DNA of 64,000 nt from Methylotenera sp. (GTDB lineage Bacteria; Pseudomonadota; Gammaproteobacteria; Burkholderiales; Methylophilaceae), in NCBI GenBank assembly GCA_017880905.1, contig JADGRO010000014.1, positions 1-64,000 of the forward strand. Direction: 5' to 3'. How positions within the stretch are numbered: the stretch's first letter is position 1; every line of letters starts with the position of its first letter. Below the pieces are notes generated by a model. That model was not told where the DNA came from. It did no database searches and worked only from the letters and a program-made list of their open reading frames with translations. A program made the position numbers and the translations under genes. Shown piece by piece: positions 45,564 to 57,214 of this stretch.

Positions 45564-46775
45564 TTGAAACTTAGCACTTTACTCACAATTGGTATCTGCA
45601 ACATACCAACGGTTGGCTACGCCAATACGGCTGATGTCTCAGAACCGCCCGCTAGTCTTAACCTGAAGCTACCTGCTGGCTTTCACGCCAGTATTTTTGC
45701 CAAATTAAACGGTGGAGGTGCAGAATTGTTTTCTGGCCCGCGCATGATGGCGTTTGATAAAGCCGGTAATTTATTTGTATCTCTGAGTGGCCGCAATGAA
45801 GTCGTAATGCTGCCAGACATCAATAAAGACGGGCTTGCTGAGGAGCCTGTTGTGATCTCTAAAAACCTCAATGCGCCGAACGGTTTGGCGTTTGTTGGCG
45901 ACAATTTACTGGTGGCGAATCAAGATGGTGTGGTAAAGCTCATGCAAAAAAATGGAGTATGGTCTGCACCGAAACCGTTTATCAGTAACCTTTCCAGCGG
46001 CGGCCACACACTTAAAACCATTAAAATCGGACCTGACAACTTTCTATATTTAAATGTGGGTTCAAGCTGCAATGTATGTGTGGAAGAAGACCTGCTACGT
46101 GCAACGATTCTAAGATACACACTAGAAGGCAAGCCAGCCGGTGGGTTAGAAGTAGTTGGACGGCACACAATGGCACCAATATGGGCGCTGGGGTTACGTA
46201 ACAGCCAAAGTTTTGCCTGGCATCCTCAAACGCATAGCATGTTCGCCACTAACGATGGCGCAGACATGCGCTCTTCTACTAAAAACGGTAAGGTGAATGA
46301 TGAACTTCCGCCTGAGCATCTCAATAAAATAGAGCCTGGTAAACACTACGGCTGGCCGCATTGCTGGGGTGACCCCAACAACTTGAAAACACAGGTGGAA
46401 GACCCTAACTTTGTCGGTTCTGACAATTTCTGCAAAACCACCACCCCGCCCGCCGTCACGTTTACCTCGCACTCGACACCGATTGGCTTAACATTTTTAG
46501 ATAAAACCAATTTTCCTGTTGAATATAAAAATGATGCTATCGTGGCACTACACGGTTCATGGAACCGCGCGCAATTAAGTGGCTATAAATTGGTGCGCGT
46601 GAAATTTAATGGCGAAACTCCTGTCGAAGTAGTTGATTTCGCAACGGGTTGGCTCAATAATAACGAGGCTTGGGGGCGGCCTGTAGACGTAATTACTGGC
46701 CCAGATGGCGCGCTATATGTGTCAGACGACCGCGCAGGTTATATTTACCGCATTAGCTACCAAGCTCAACACTGA
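45564..46775 (+). CDS. PQQ-type sugar (sorbosone-like) dehydrogenase, exported
   Basis: A 403-residue beta-propeller protein of the soluble glucose/sorbosone dehydrogenase family. The start is a TTG with a signal-peptide-like beginning (MKLSTLLTIGICNIPTVGYA). The fold shows 'FAKLNGGGAELFSGPRMMAF', 'LNAPNGLAFVGDNLLVANQD', GGHTLKTIKIGPDNFLYLNV, 'WALGLRNSQSFAWHPQTHSM', GKHYGWPHCWGDPNN and 'ALHGSWNRAQLSGYKLVRV' and VDVITGPDGALYVSDDRAGY. These match the blade pattern of the family. The GSS..NVC and PHCWG cysteines may pair. Substrate and cofactor use are not shown by sequence; methylotrophs have many PQQ enzymes. Followed by an exported unknown and a propeller lipoprotein. Confidence 0.82.
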   Translation: MKLSTLLTIGICNIPTVGYANTADVSEPPASLNLKLPAGFHASIFAKLNGGGAELFSGPRMMAFDKAGNLFVSLSGRNEVVMLPDINKDGLAEEPVVISKNLNAPNGLAFVGDNLLVANQDGVVKLMQKNGVWSAPKPFISNLSSGGHTLKTIKIGPDNFLYLNVGSSCNVCVEEDLLRATILRYTLEGKPAGGLEVVGRHTMAPIWALGLRNSQSFAWHPQTHSMFATNDGADMRSSTKNGKVNDELPPEHLNKIEPGKHYGWPHCWGDPNNLKTQVEDPNFVGSDNFCKTTTPPAVTFTSHSTPIGLTFLDKTNFPVEYKNDAIVALHGSWNRAQLSGYKLVRVKFNGETPVEVVDFATGWLNNNEAWGRPVDVITGPDGALYVSDDRAGYIYRISYQAQH

Positions 46776-46790
46776 AATGGAGTAAGCAAA

Positions 46791-47408
46791 ATGAAAAAAA
46801 TCAATACACTATTGATTACGGTAACAGTGATGGTAATGACAGGGCAGTCATTCAATGTATGTGCAGAAGCTGCTGACACAGCCACCAATCCAGTGCCCAA
46901 CATGCCAAATATGTTGTTATATATACAGCCCTACGAATATACTAACTCACTCAAGTTCACGTATTACTCTGAAGGATATTGGTTTTCTCAAGGCGCTATA
47001 GTTGAAGCTTTAGCAAAAGAAAAGCTCACACAAGCCTATGGAGACGTTGGCATATGCGAAGGAAATCAAGCAGGCAAAACATTAGTTTGGCTACAACCCA
47101 AAATGTTTTATAACCCACAAGTACAAATATTTTATGGAGAAGTAACTGCCAATGTCTATACTGGTATAGGCAAGCTAGTAGGCGCCTATGTGGGGAAATC
47201 TGCACAGCATGGGTTTCTGAATATTAAGCCAGAATATTGGTTGAAGAAGGCCTACGCCACCGCAATCAATGATATGGTAGCCAAAATGCAGGCAGATAGC
47301 GCGATTCAGGCAGCGGCTAGCAACACCACCCCTGCATCAGGTGTCGACACCCCTTGCAGTATGGTCACTTTACTTCCCACCCCCAAAATCAGAACAATGT
47401 TTTTTTAG
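46791..47408 (+). CDS. Exported protein of unknown function
   Basis: A 205-residue protein with an N-terminal signal peptide (KKINTLLITVTVMVMTGQSF then NVCAEA). The rest has 'NMLLYIQPYEYTNSLKFTYY', CEGNQAGKTLVWLQPKMFYN and a final low-complexity Ser/Thr/Pro tail (NTTPASGVDTPCSMVTLLPT). Two Cys may form a disulfide. A GGAG site precedes the ATG at good distance. No relative recognised; it is probably co-transcribed with the dehydrogenase 15 bases upstream. Confidence 0.6.
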   Translation: MKKINTLLITVTVMVMTGQSFNVCAEAADTATNPVPNMPNMLLYIQPYEYTNSLKFTYYSEGYWFSQGAIVEALAKEKLTQAYGDVGICEGNQAGKTLVWLQPKMFYNPQVQIFYGEVTANVYTGIGKLVGAYVGKSAQHGFLNIKPEYWLKKAYATAINDMVAKMQADSAIQAAASNTTPASGVDTPCSMVTLLPTPKIRTMFF

Positions 47409-47417
47409 GAAAATTAA

Positions 47418-48299
47418 ATGTTAGTTAAATATTGTCAACTTAGTATTATCTCTGCATTTATCGTGTTAATTTTTGGCTGCCAAACTGCATCAAACCCAGA
47501 ATCCGCACTCAGGCAAAAAATCACTGGCTTAAAAACGCCAGAATCGGCTGTACAAGCGGCAGATGGACGAATTTTTGTTTCAGAAATCGGTGGCTTTGGC
47601 AAAGATGGTGACGGCCAAATTACTGTTATCGACAACACTGGTAAAGCGTCCGTTTTTGCTAGCGGCTTGGACGACCCAAAAGGCTTGAAGATTATTGGTA
47701 ATAATCTTTACGTGGCAGACAAAACCAAGGTGATGAAAATCTCGCTCAATGATGCCAAAGTGAGCGTATTTGCGGCTGCCACAGCTTTCCCTGCCACGCC
47801 ACAATTTTTGAACGATCTAGAGGCCGACCCGCAAGGCAATTTATATGTATCTGACAGCGGTGACATTATGGGAACAGGCAAGGGCGGCGCGATTTACAAA
47901 ATTGATGCAAATGGAAAAGTGATGCTGCTTATTGACGGCAAGCAAGATGCGCGCGTAATGGCACCCAATGGCTTGTTGGCGGATGACACGGGTAACATAT
48001 TGATTTATGTGGACTTTACCTCTGGCATACTCTATAGCTACAACCAACAAACGCACGCGCTAAACGACATTGCAGAAGGCTTTGGTGGTGGCGATGGTGT
48101 AGCGCATCACTCCAATGGGACAATGTTCGTAAGCGATTGGAAAAGCGGCAAAGTGTATAGCGTTAACCGGAAAAATGAAGTGATACTATTCAAAGATGGC
48201 TATCAATCAGCCGCCGATATTGGTATTACCAAAGATGAAGCGTACTTGATGGTACCGGATATGAAAGCGGGCGAACTCGATTTTATTCCGCTCAAATAA
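47418..48299 (+). CDS. SMP-30/gluconolactonase-like beta-propeller lipoprotein
   Basis: A 293-residue protein whose signal ends LIFGC with a lipobox at Cys ~21 (FGCQTASNPES). The body is a six-bladed SMP-30/NHL-type propeller: AVQAADGRIFVSEIGGFGKD, LDDPKGLKIIGNNLYVADKT, LNDLEADPQGNLYVSDSGDI, APNGLLADDTGNILIYVDFT and GTMFVSDWKSGKVYSVNRKN. Such proteins hydrolyse sugar lactones, but no catalytic set is sure here. As product of a PQQ sugar dehydrogenase would be a lactone, the pairing with the gene at 45564 is suggestive. Confidence 0.75.
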   Translation: MLVKYCQLSIISAFIVLIFGCQTASNPESALRQKITGLKTPESAVQAADGRIFVSEIGGFGKDGDGQITVIDNTGKASVFASGLDDPKGLKIIGNNLYVADKTKVMKISLNDAKVSVFAAATAFPATPQFLNDLEADPQGNLYVSDSGDIMGTGKGGAIYKIDANGKVMLLIDGKQDARVMAPNGLLADDTGNILIYVDFTSGILYSYNQQTHALNDIAEGFGGGDGVAHHSNGTMFVSDWKSGKVYSVNRKNEVILFKDGYQSAADIGITKDEAYLMVPDMKAGELDFIPLK

Positions 48300-49094
48300 T
48301 TGAAAGAACTTCGTCAAAGTGCGCTGCAATGCTTGGCCGAAAGCAAAGTTAGTGAAAAAACTACTGGCGTCGCTGCACTACAACAGGCTTGGCAAACAGG
48401 CAAGATTTGTCTAGATACAAACACTAATTTAAGTTCAGATTTACTAATTCCCGGTCGTCCAGCCAAACCGGAATTAGTCTCACCACTACAAGTGGAAAAA
48501 CGCTCCATGCGCACTGCAGAGGGCCGCGCTGCATTAATCCACGCCATTACCCACATTGAGTTTAACGCGATTAACTTGGCCTTGGATGCGATTTGGCGTT
48601 TTGCCGATATGCCAGAAACTTATTATTCTGATTGGCTAAAAGTCGCATATGAAGAAGCTTATCATTTCTCGCTATTAAATGACCATTTACAAACACTAGA
48701 CTGCCAATACGGCGATTTTACAGGTCATAATAGCTTGTGGGAGATGGTGGATAAAACCAAACATGACGTGCTAGCGCGCATGGCACTCGTGCCGCGCACC
48801 ATGGAAGCACGTGGACTAGACGCCCATCTGCCGCTACGCAACAAGCTCGCACAAGCGGGTGATTTAGACGCAGCAAAAATAATGGATATTATCTTGCGCG
48901 ATGAAATCGGCCACGTGGCCATCGGTAACCACTGGTTTAACTGGCTATGTGCAGAGAGGAATTTAGAACCAATTTCGACTTTTGAAAGCCTGTGCAAACA
49001 ATACAACGCGCCTAAATTACGTGCACCATTTAACTTAGAAGCAAGGCGCAGAGCAGGTTTTAGCGAAGACGAAATAATAGTGTTATTGGCTTAA
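48300..49094 (+). CDS. DUF455 ferritin-like protein
   Basis: A 264-residue protein that begins with TTG directly after the upstream stop. Ferritin-like di-iron residues appear: THIEFNAINLALDAIWRF, AYEEAYHFSLLNDHLQTL, LVPRTMEARGLDAHLPLR and 'ILRDEIGHVAIGNHWFNWL'. The pattern (E..H..., E.A..R, E..H) is that of the DUF455 family, which is often linked to tRNA or RNA modification by similarity to MiaE; substrate not known. Its stop overlaps the convergent serB by 4 bases. Confidence 0.8.
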   Translation: MKELRQSALQCLAESKVSEKTTGVAALQQAWQTGKICLDTNTNLSSDLLIPGRPAKPELVSPLQVEKRSMRTAEGRAALIHAITHIEFNAINLALDAIWRFADMPETYYSDWLKVAYEEAYHFSLLNDHLQTLDCQYGDFTGHNSLWEMVDKTKHDVLARMALVPRTMEARGLDAHLPLRNKLAQAGDLDAAKIMDIILRDEIGHVAIGNHWFNWLCAERNLEPISTFESLCKQYNAPKLRAPFNLEARRRAGFSEDEIIVLLA

Positions 49095-49930
49095 GCCGTA
49101 AACAAATTGATCACGCCGTCTAAACCCACAAAATTTAACGCATAAGTCGCTTGTCGCTGCACAATAGGTTTTGCATGATAGGCCACCCCCACAGCGGCGG
49201 CAGACATCATTTTCAGGTCATTTGCGCCATCGCCAATGCCAATAGTTTGATCTGGCATCAAGCCAAGTTCATCGCGTAATTTTATTAATTCCAATGCCTT
49301 TCTATCGGCATCGACAATATCGCCCAAAATATTACCGGTGAGCTTACCAGCTATAATTTCAAACGTATTTGATATCGCGTAATCCAATCCCAGTATGGTT
49401 TTTACGTGGTTAGCAAACATGGTAAAACCTCCAGAAACTACCATGGTTTTGATGTTATTCGTCTTACAGGCCGCTATCCACTCATGCGCACCGGGGTTGG
49501 GTTTTAACCGTTCGTTAATCACGCGCCTAAGCGCAATTTTATCTAACCCTTTCAACAAGGCAACGCGCGCTTTCAAGCTGGCAACAAAATCAATTTCACC
49601 ACGCATGGCGGCTTCCGTTATAACAGAAATCTGCGGTTTCAACTCCATCATGTCGGCAATTTCGTCAATGCATTCGATATTAATTAGTGTCGAATCCATA
49701 TCCATCACACACAAACCAAAGTGACTTAGACGTTGCGCATCTGGCACCAGCGCGCAATCAATTTTCTGCTCAGCACAAAACTGTCGAACCTGAGTAATTT
49801 CAGTCTCATTGGTTGGCAAATAATAGGCATGTTCAGCAATTTGCATAAATTGTGCACTACCGCCAACTAAGCGGTGAATGTGCACGAGATGCGCCGTGCT
49901 GATGGCGCTGCCTTGAACTACTAAGCGCAT
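49091..49930 (-). CDS. serB: Phosphoserine phosphatase
   Basis: A 279-residue HAD-superfamily enzyme that makes serine from phosphoserine. Motif I is VMDMDSTLINIECIDEIADM (nucleophile Asp and the second Asp), motif II is TMVVSGGFTMFANHV, motif III and IV are 'DQTIGIGDGANDLKMM' with the metal-ligand Asp. The N-terminal ~70 residues are a regulatory extension of the SerB type. Confidence 0.95.
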   Translation of the reverse strand: MRLVVQGSAISTAHLVHIHRLVGGSAQFMQIAEHAYYLPTNETEITQVRQFCAEQKIDCALVPDAQRLSHFGLCVMDMDSTLINIECIDEIADMMELKPQISVITEAAMRGEIDFVASLKARVALLKGLDKIALRRVINERLKPNPGAHEWIAACKTNNIKTMVVSGGFTMFANHVKTILGLDYAISNTFEIIAGKLTGNILGDIVDADRKALELIKLRDELGLMPDQTIGIGDGANDLKMMSAAAVGVAYHAKPIVQRQATYALNFVGLDGVINLFTA

Positions 49931-50101
49931 AAAAAAGCCTAAATCTTAAAAAACTAGATTATATCAGCCGTGTGTGGATTTGCGTCTAGGCCTTTCTGAA
50001 GCTGTCAGCATTATATAAGTCGCATAAAATGCATCTTATCCCTTTTTGTTATTTCATATTTGAATGATATGATTTTCTACATTTCCAATCGAAAGTAAAA
50101 A

Positions 50102-50871
50102 ATGAAATCTGCTCCACCCAATTTAGACTGGTTAAATCTGCCCAACATGCCTGCCCCAATTAAAGCGCTATTTGCGGGCTATTTATTGGTGATTGGTGTC
50201 GGTTTGTGTATGGCAGGTTTACAGATTATGCTCACCCACGGCATGGCAGATGGCAAGTTTGGACTCTCAGTGGATGATATTGTGTACAGCTATTACGGCG
50301 ACCGCAGCGGAAGCAAGCTGGCAAGCAAGCTGAATGGTTCAATGCAAGATAAAGCACCGCTTGAAGTACGACAAGACATCATCAAATGGGTGCAAAATGG
50401 CGCGCCAGAAGAGCAATGCGAGCCACATTTCAAAGGTGTTTTTGCACGAAATTGCATCATGTGCCACAGTCAAATCCCTGGCATTCCCAACTTTACCAAA
50501 TTTGAAGAAGTCAAAAAAGAAGCCGCTATCAACAAAGGAGCAACCATTGAGGGGCTGACCCGCGTATCGCATATACACTTATTTGGCATCGCCTTTATTT
50601 TCTTTTTTATGGGCTTTATATTCAGCTTTGCTATTGGTGTGCCGAGAAAACTAAAAATCTTTGCTATTGCCTTTCCATTTGGCTTTTTATTGGGGATGTA
50701 CTATCATGGTGGCTCACCAAGCTTAACCTAGGCTTTGCATGGTTTACCATCATCGGCGGCATAGGCTACAGCGTGGCTTCAACCTTTATGTGGATCACCA
50801 ATATGTACCAGATGTTTATACTTTCGCGCAATGGTAAGGTCTACGGCAACGCGTGGGAACAGGATTTATAG
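50102..50871 (+). pseudogene. Membrane protein with CxxCH motif, broken by a one-base deletion
   Basis: The first frame runs 209 residues from the ATG at 50102 and shows a membrane helix (~20-40), 'GMADGKFGLSVDDIVYSYYG', CIMCH (heme c-binding motif) in FARNCIMCHSQIPGIPN, and two more helices at ~155-205. It then drifts to a stop at 50731. The other frame continues smoothly: DVLSWWLTKLNLGFAWFTII, then MYQMFILSRNGKVYGNAWEQ to TAG at 50871. They join at GGGG (50692-50695) if one G is restored (LLG-DVLSWW). I recall similar proteobacterial proteins sometimes mislabelled elongation factor. The product would be a membrane c-type heme protein of about 256 residues. Confidence 0.7.
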
Positions 50872-50893
50872 CAAACTGATTTTTAGTGGGGGT

Positions 50894-51361
50894 TTATTTT
50901 TGCATCGCAATAACACTAATCGTGCCGTTATTTTCTAGAATAGCAGAGCGAACACCTGAAACACTTTCACAACCTGCTTGGCGCAAAGCAGCATCTAACT
51001 CATGATGGGTAAGCTGACATTTTGCCATCACATCTTCATATAATTTGCCATTATGAATGATGATTTGTGGTCGCCCTTCTATCAGCTCTTCTAATTTTTT
51101 ATTTCTGTAAGTCGCGTAACCAACAACAAAATTAACGCCAACTAGAACAGCTGCTATTAACAATCCTCCAACTAGAGAATTATCGCCGCCACTCATCGAG
51201 TTTTGCACAGCGTTCGATAAAATCAGCAGCAGTACCAAATCAAATGGTGCCAATTGCCCAATTTGACGTTTACCAGAAATACGTAAAATAATAATTAAAA
51301 ACACATACACAGCTATACTGCGTATGACAAGTTCCCACCATGGCACGGCCATATTAAACAT
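50894..51361 (-). CDS. DUF421 membrane protein
   Basis: A 155-residue protein with three N-terminal helices ('WELVIRSIAVYVFLIIILRI SGKRQIGQL' followed by DLVLLLILSNAVQNSMSGGD) and a short cytoplasmic domain with EELIEGRPQIIIHNGKLYED, all DUF421 (YetF family) features. No function is known. The conserved GKR-QIGQL and LSNAVQN motifs are clear. It follows the broken CxxCH gene in the opposite direction. Confidence 0.85.
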   Translation of the reverse strand: MFNMAVPWWELVIRSIAVYVFLIIILRISGKRQIGQLAPFDLVLLLILSNAVQNSMSGGDNSLVGGLLIAAVLVGVNFVVGYATYRNKKLEELIEGRPQIIIHNGKLYEDVMAKCQLTHHELDAALRQAGCESVSGVRSAILENNGTISVIAMQK

Positions 51362-51381
51362 AAACGAGTCCTAATTAACTG

Positions 51382-51951
51382 CTAAATGTGTAACAAAGCT
51401 AAAATTGCAAAAACAAGACCGCCACAAGCCATGCCAGCAACACCGATAAACAGTGATTTTTTGCGCGTCAGTAAGGTAATAGCTGCTAGCGAAATAGCGA
51501 TTTGAATGAATGTCATGGCAAGCGCCCAACGATGATGCACATGCATTATTGCTTCTGATTTAGCATCAAATTCTTTAGACTCCACTTCCAGCCCCTCAGC
51601 AACTTTTTTAATTCCCTTTTTTTCGCCATCATAGCGTTCAACAGCTTTTGCGTATTTATCATGGTCTGCATTCGGTAAAACCAGTGCGATTTCAGCTAAG
51701 TTTTGCTTATTACTTTTAGATTCGTAAAAACTCCATTGGTCCGCTGCCTCAGTTTTTTTAATGGCAGCATCGTTTTTAAACATCGCTGCTTCATTTTGCG
51801 TTGAGCCTGCCTGATAACTAAAAAAAGCCCCTAGAGTGGCCAGAATGGCTGTGGTTACTGCAATTTTGCTAGAAAACGAATCCCATTCACTTTCACCGCC
51901 TTCCAATGCTTCTTCATGTGGGCCACGTACTTCAAACTCTTCTTCTGACAT
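51382..51951 (-). CDS. DUF4337 membrane protein
   Basis: About 189 residues from the ATG at 51951, which follows a strong AGGAGTAAT ribosome site; an in-frame ATG 14 codons upstream lacks one. It has an acidic start (MSEEEFEVRGPHEEALEGG), a first helix near residues 25-45 (IAVTTAILATLGAFFSYQAG), a charged helical middle (DAAIKKTEAADQWSFYESKS) and two helices at the C-terminus. This is the DUF4337 layout; its role is unknown. It shares direction with the DUF421 gene 20 bases downstream. Confidence 0.8.
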   Translation of the reverse strand: MSEEEFEVRGPHEEALEGGESEWDSFSSKIAVTTAILATLGAFFSYQAGSTQNEAAMFKNDAAIKKTEAADQWSFYESKSNKQNLAEIALVLPNADHDKYAKAVERYDGEKKGIKKVAEGLEVESKEFDAKSEAIMHVHHRWALAMTFIQIAISLAAITLLTRKKSLFIGVAGMACGGLVFAILALLHI

Positions 51952-52131
51952 ATTACTCCTTAAAAAATCCCATTTAATTATTAGATGCGACAATAGACGG
52001 CTTAACTTACATTATTCTTACTGCGTACAAAAAAACAAACCCAAATTGTTACCATCGAGCTATCGTGGTTTTACTAGCATCAATCGGGCTTTTGCGCGAA
52101 AATACTATTTAAATAGAAAAGTCAGTCTAAA

Positions 52132-53286
52132 ATGAATCTACACGAATATCAAGCCAAAAATTTATTAAATCAATATGGCCTACAAACGCCTAGTGGTGCG
52201 GTTGCTGGCGATGCCGCCGCCGCAATGGCAGCAGCCAGCGCAATAAAATCTAATGCCTATATGGTCAAAGCACAAATTCATGCGGGTGGACGCGGCAAAG
52301 CAGGCGGCGTGAAACTGGTAAAATCTGTCGCTGAGGTTGAAGCGACTGCTAAAGCTTTGCTTGGCAAACATTTAATCACCTACCAAAATGCGCCCGATGG
52401 TCAAATGGTGAGCCAGGTATTAGTTGAAGAAACGCTGCCGATTGCACGCGAGCTTTATTTATCGATGTTGGTGGATAGAACCTTAGAGCGAATAGTAGTG
52501 GTGGCTTCCTCCGCAGGCGGTATGGATATTGAAGAAATAGCCGCTACACAACCTGACAAAATTTTGCAAGAAGTATGCGATCCACTAAATGGTTTGGTAG
52601 ATTTTCAAGCACGAAATTTGGCTTTCAATTTGAAAGTCGAGCAAGTTGCTGAATTTACCAAGCTGCTAAAAGGTTTGTACAAATTATTCAAAGAAAACGA
52701 TTTAAGCCTGCTAGAAATTAACCCATTGATTGTCACCACTGATGGAAAATTAGTCGCACTGGATTGCAAAATGAGTGTGGACGATAATGCGCTGTATCGC
52801 CAAAAATCACTCGCCGAACAGCGTGACTGGAGCCAAGAAGACACTAAGGAGGCGGCCGCGCATGAGGCGGGTATTAATTACATCGCACTTGATGGCAACA
52901 TTGGCTGCATGGTGAACGGCGCGGGGCTTGCCATGGCAACGATGGATTTAATCAAACTACATGGTGGCGTGCCCGCAAATTTCTTAGATGTGGGCGGTGG
53001 TGCGTCTGTCGAGATGATTGCTAAGGCTTTTAAAATTATTTTGGCCGATAGCAAAGTTAAGGCTATTTTGGTGAACATTTTTGGCGGCATTATGCGTTGT
53101 GATATTGTCGCCGCTGGCATTATCAGTGCGGTAAAAGAAGTAGGTATGACCATTCCCGTTATCGTCCGTTTGGAAGGCACAAACGTTGATTTAGGCAAGC
53201 AAATGTTGCGCGAAAGCGGCCTCAATATCATCTCAGCAGAAAATTTAACTGATGCGGCGAAGCAAGCAGTGAAAACCGTGGCATGA
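52132..53286 (+). CDS. sucC: Succinyl-CoA synthetase, beta subunit
   Basis: A 384-residue ATP-grasp subunit. Start [20 protein letters not shown], then [40 protein letters not shown] (metal ligands), '[20 protein letters not shown]', [20 protein letters not shown] and [20 protein letters not shown] (CoA/ADP contact). The end overlaps sucD by 4 bases. Part of the TCA cycle. Confidence 0.97.
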   Translation: MNLHEYQAKNLLNQYGLQTPSGAVAGDAAAAMAAASAIKSNAYMVKAQIHAGGRGKAGGVKLVKSVAEVEATAKALLGKHLITYQNAPDGQMVSQVLVEETLPIARELYLSMLVDRTLERIVVVASSAGGMDIEEIAATQPDKILQEVCDPLNGLVDFQARNLAFNLKVEQVAEFTKLLKGLYKLFKENDLSLLEINPLIVTTDGKLVALDCKMSVDDNALYRQKSLAEQRDWSQEDTKEAAAHEAGINYIALDGNIGCMVNGAGLAMATMDLIKLHGGVPANFLDVGGGASVEMIAKAFKIILADSKVKAILVNIFGGIMRCDIVAAGIISAVKEVGMTIPVIVRLEGTNVDLGKQMLRESGLNIISAENLTDAAKQAVKTVA

Positions 53287-54179
53287 GTATTTTAGTCAAC
53301 AAAAATACTAAAGTGCTATGCCAAGGCTTTACCGGCAAACAAGGTACGTTTCATTCCGAGCAAGCGCTGGCCTACGGCACGCAGATGGTAGGTGGCGTAA
53401 CGCCGGGTAAAGGCGGACAATTGCACCTCGCACTGCCAGTGTTCAACACCATGCGCGAGGCGGTACGCGAGACGCAAGCGAACGCCAGCGTGATTTATGT
53501 ACCACCTGCCTATGCAGCAGATTCGATTTTAGAAGCTGCAGATGCGGGTATTGAGTTGATCGTGTGCATTACCGAGGGCATCCCTGTGCTGGATATGCTC
53601 AACGCCAAGGTCAGCTTAAATATAAGTGCCGCGCTAAAAACCAACGGTACAAAATTGATTGGTCCAAATTGCCCAGGTATTATCACACCAGACGAGTGTA
53701 AAATCGGTATTATGCCAGGTAGCATTCATATGAAAGGCAAGGTGGGCGTGGTGTCGCGCTCTGGCACGTTGACTTATGAGGCGGTGCACCAAACTACTAC
53801 GCTCGGGCTTGGTCAAACTACTTGTGTGGGCATTGGCGGCGACCCGATTAAAGGTTTGAATTTTATTGAATGCTTATCTCTATTTGAAGCCGACCCTGAA
53901 ACCAAGGCAATTATTATGGTGGGCGAAATCGGCGGCAATGATGAAGAAAAAGCAGCGGATTTTATTAAACACCATGTCAGCAAACCAGTTGCAGCTTATA
54001 TTGCAGGCTTAACCGCGCCAAAAGGCAAGCGTATGGGGCATGCCGGCGCGATTATCTCTGGTGGAAGTGGCCGCGCTGAAGATAAAATTAAAGCGCTTGA
54101 AAAAGCGGGCTGCGTAGTAGCAACTTCGCCAGCTGGCTTGGGTGAAGCTGTGTTACAAGCCATTAAAAGTAAAGGTTAA
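53283..54179 (+). CDS. sucD: Succinyl-CoA synthetase, alpha subunit
   Basis: A 298-residue subunit with a CoA-binding Rossmann domain: [20 protein letters not shown], '[10 protein letters not shown]', then '[20 protein letters not shown]' and the phosphorylated-His loop [20 protein letters not shown]. Length and motifs match. Translation is coupled to sucC by a GCATGA overlap. A TTG-started ankyrin gene follows 4 bases after its stop. Confidence 0.97.
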   Translation: MSILVNKNTKVLCQGFTGKQGTFHSEQALAYGTQMVGGVTPGKGGQLHLALPVFNTMREAVRETQANASVIYVPPAYAADSILEAADAGIELIVCITEGIPVLDMLNAKVSLNISAALKTNGTKLIGPNCPGIITPDECKIGIMPGSIHMKGKVGVVSRSGTLTYEAVHQTTTLGLGQTTCVGIGGDPIKGLNFIECLSLFEADPETKAIIMVGEIGGNDEEKAADFIKHHVSKPVAAYIAGLTAPKGKRMGHAGAIISGGSGRAEDKIKALEKAGCVVATSPAGLGEAVLQAIKSKG

Positions 54180-54183
54180 TCAG

Positions 54184-55119
54184 TTGAAAAAAATTATTTT
54201 ATTTTTGTACTTATTTTTAGCAAGCTCGGTAGGTTTTGCCGAAGATATTCCCTATCTGCTTACTGCCGCATCTAAAGGCGATGTCGCCACCGTAAAAGCC
54301 ATGCTGGAAAGTGGCGTCAATGCCAACACCAAGGATGCCGATGGCATCACTGCGCTGATGTATGCTGCGCGTAAAGATCAGGCGGAAGTTGCAACAGCGC
54401 TTATCAAAAAAGGCGCAGTAGTAGATGCCAAAGACAACGATGGTTGGACGGCATTGATGTTTGCTGCGAGGAAGGATCACGTAGCCACTGCGAAGGTTCT
54501 GCTTGAAAACGGCGCCGATCCGAAAATTCGTGAGAGTTCGGGTTGGAGTGCTTTTGGCATAGCGGCGACTGCTGGCTACAGCGATGTGGTGGATTTGATG
54601 ATTAAGCATGGCGCGGATGCAAATGCTAAAACCGATGATGGAAAAACCCCGCTGATGTACGCCGCAAAAAGTGGTGACGTGTCAACTATTGCGGCGCTGA
54701 TGGGGCAAGGCGCACAAGCCAATGCACATGATAGATTGGGGGCAACGCCACTCATGTACGCCGCGCGCGAAGGTCGTACTCCAGCGGTTGCCTATATGCT
54801 TAGCAAAGGCGCCAACGTGGATGAGCAAGATCAATCACGCTGGACCGCGCTGACTTGGGCAGTAAAAAAAACACAAGTGGAGACTGCTAAAATCTTGGTC
54901 GCCAAGGGTGCAGATGTTAACCACGAAGACTCAGAAGGCACACCTTTACTGCAATTGGCGGTAAGTAGCAATTCTGTTGATATTGTAAAATTACTAATTG
55001 AAAATAAAGCCAATGTGAAAGCACGCGACCAATACGGTTTGACTGCTTATGTATATGCACTTAAAAACCAAAACCCTACAATTGTTAAATTACTTAAAGA
55101 TGCAGGCGGGCACTATTAG
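54184..55119 (+). CDS. Exported ankyrin-repeat protein, about nine repeats
   Basis: About 311 residues. The TTG at 54184 follows AAAGG at 8 bases and gives a signal peptide (KKIILFLYLFLASSVGFAED). The frame is also open into sucD, but that would not be read as a signal. Then come about nine ankyrin units, e.g. DGITALMYAARKDQAEVATA, DGWTALMFAARKDHVATAKV, DGKTPLMYAAKSGDVSTIAA and LGATPLMYAAREGRTPAVAY. The whole molecule is a repeat solenoid with no enzymatic domain. It starts 4 bases after sucD and may be co-transcribed. Periplasmic ankyrin proteins can bind other exported proteins; partner unknown. Confidence 0.85.
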   Translation: MKKIILFLYLFLASSVGFAEDIPYLLTAASKGDVATVKAMLESGVNANTKDADGITALMYAARKDQAEVATALIKKGAVVDAKDNDGWTALMFAARKDHVATAKVLLENGADPKIRESSGWSAFGIAATAGYSDVVDLMIKHGADANAKTDDGKTPLMYAAKSGDVSTIAALMGQGAQANAHDRLGATPLMYAAREGRTPAVAYMLSKGANVDEQDQSRWTALTWAVKKTQVETAKILVAKGADVNHEDSEGTPLLQLAVSSNSVDIVKLLIENKANVKARDQYGLTAYVYALKNQNPTIVKLLKDAGGHY

Positions 55120-55145
55120 CATCTGCCTTCTATGAAAATCGTCCT

Positions 55146-57121
<1,976 letters not shown>

Positions 57122-57214
57122 TTGGGGTCTGTCCCCTATTATTCTACTGGGTGCGGTATATTTTAGGTTTAGGACTTAGTATAAATTCATCCTACATAAT
57201 ATAGCCTAATAAAA

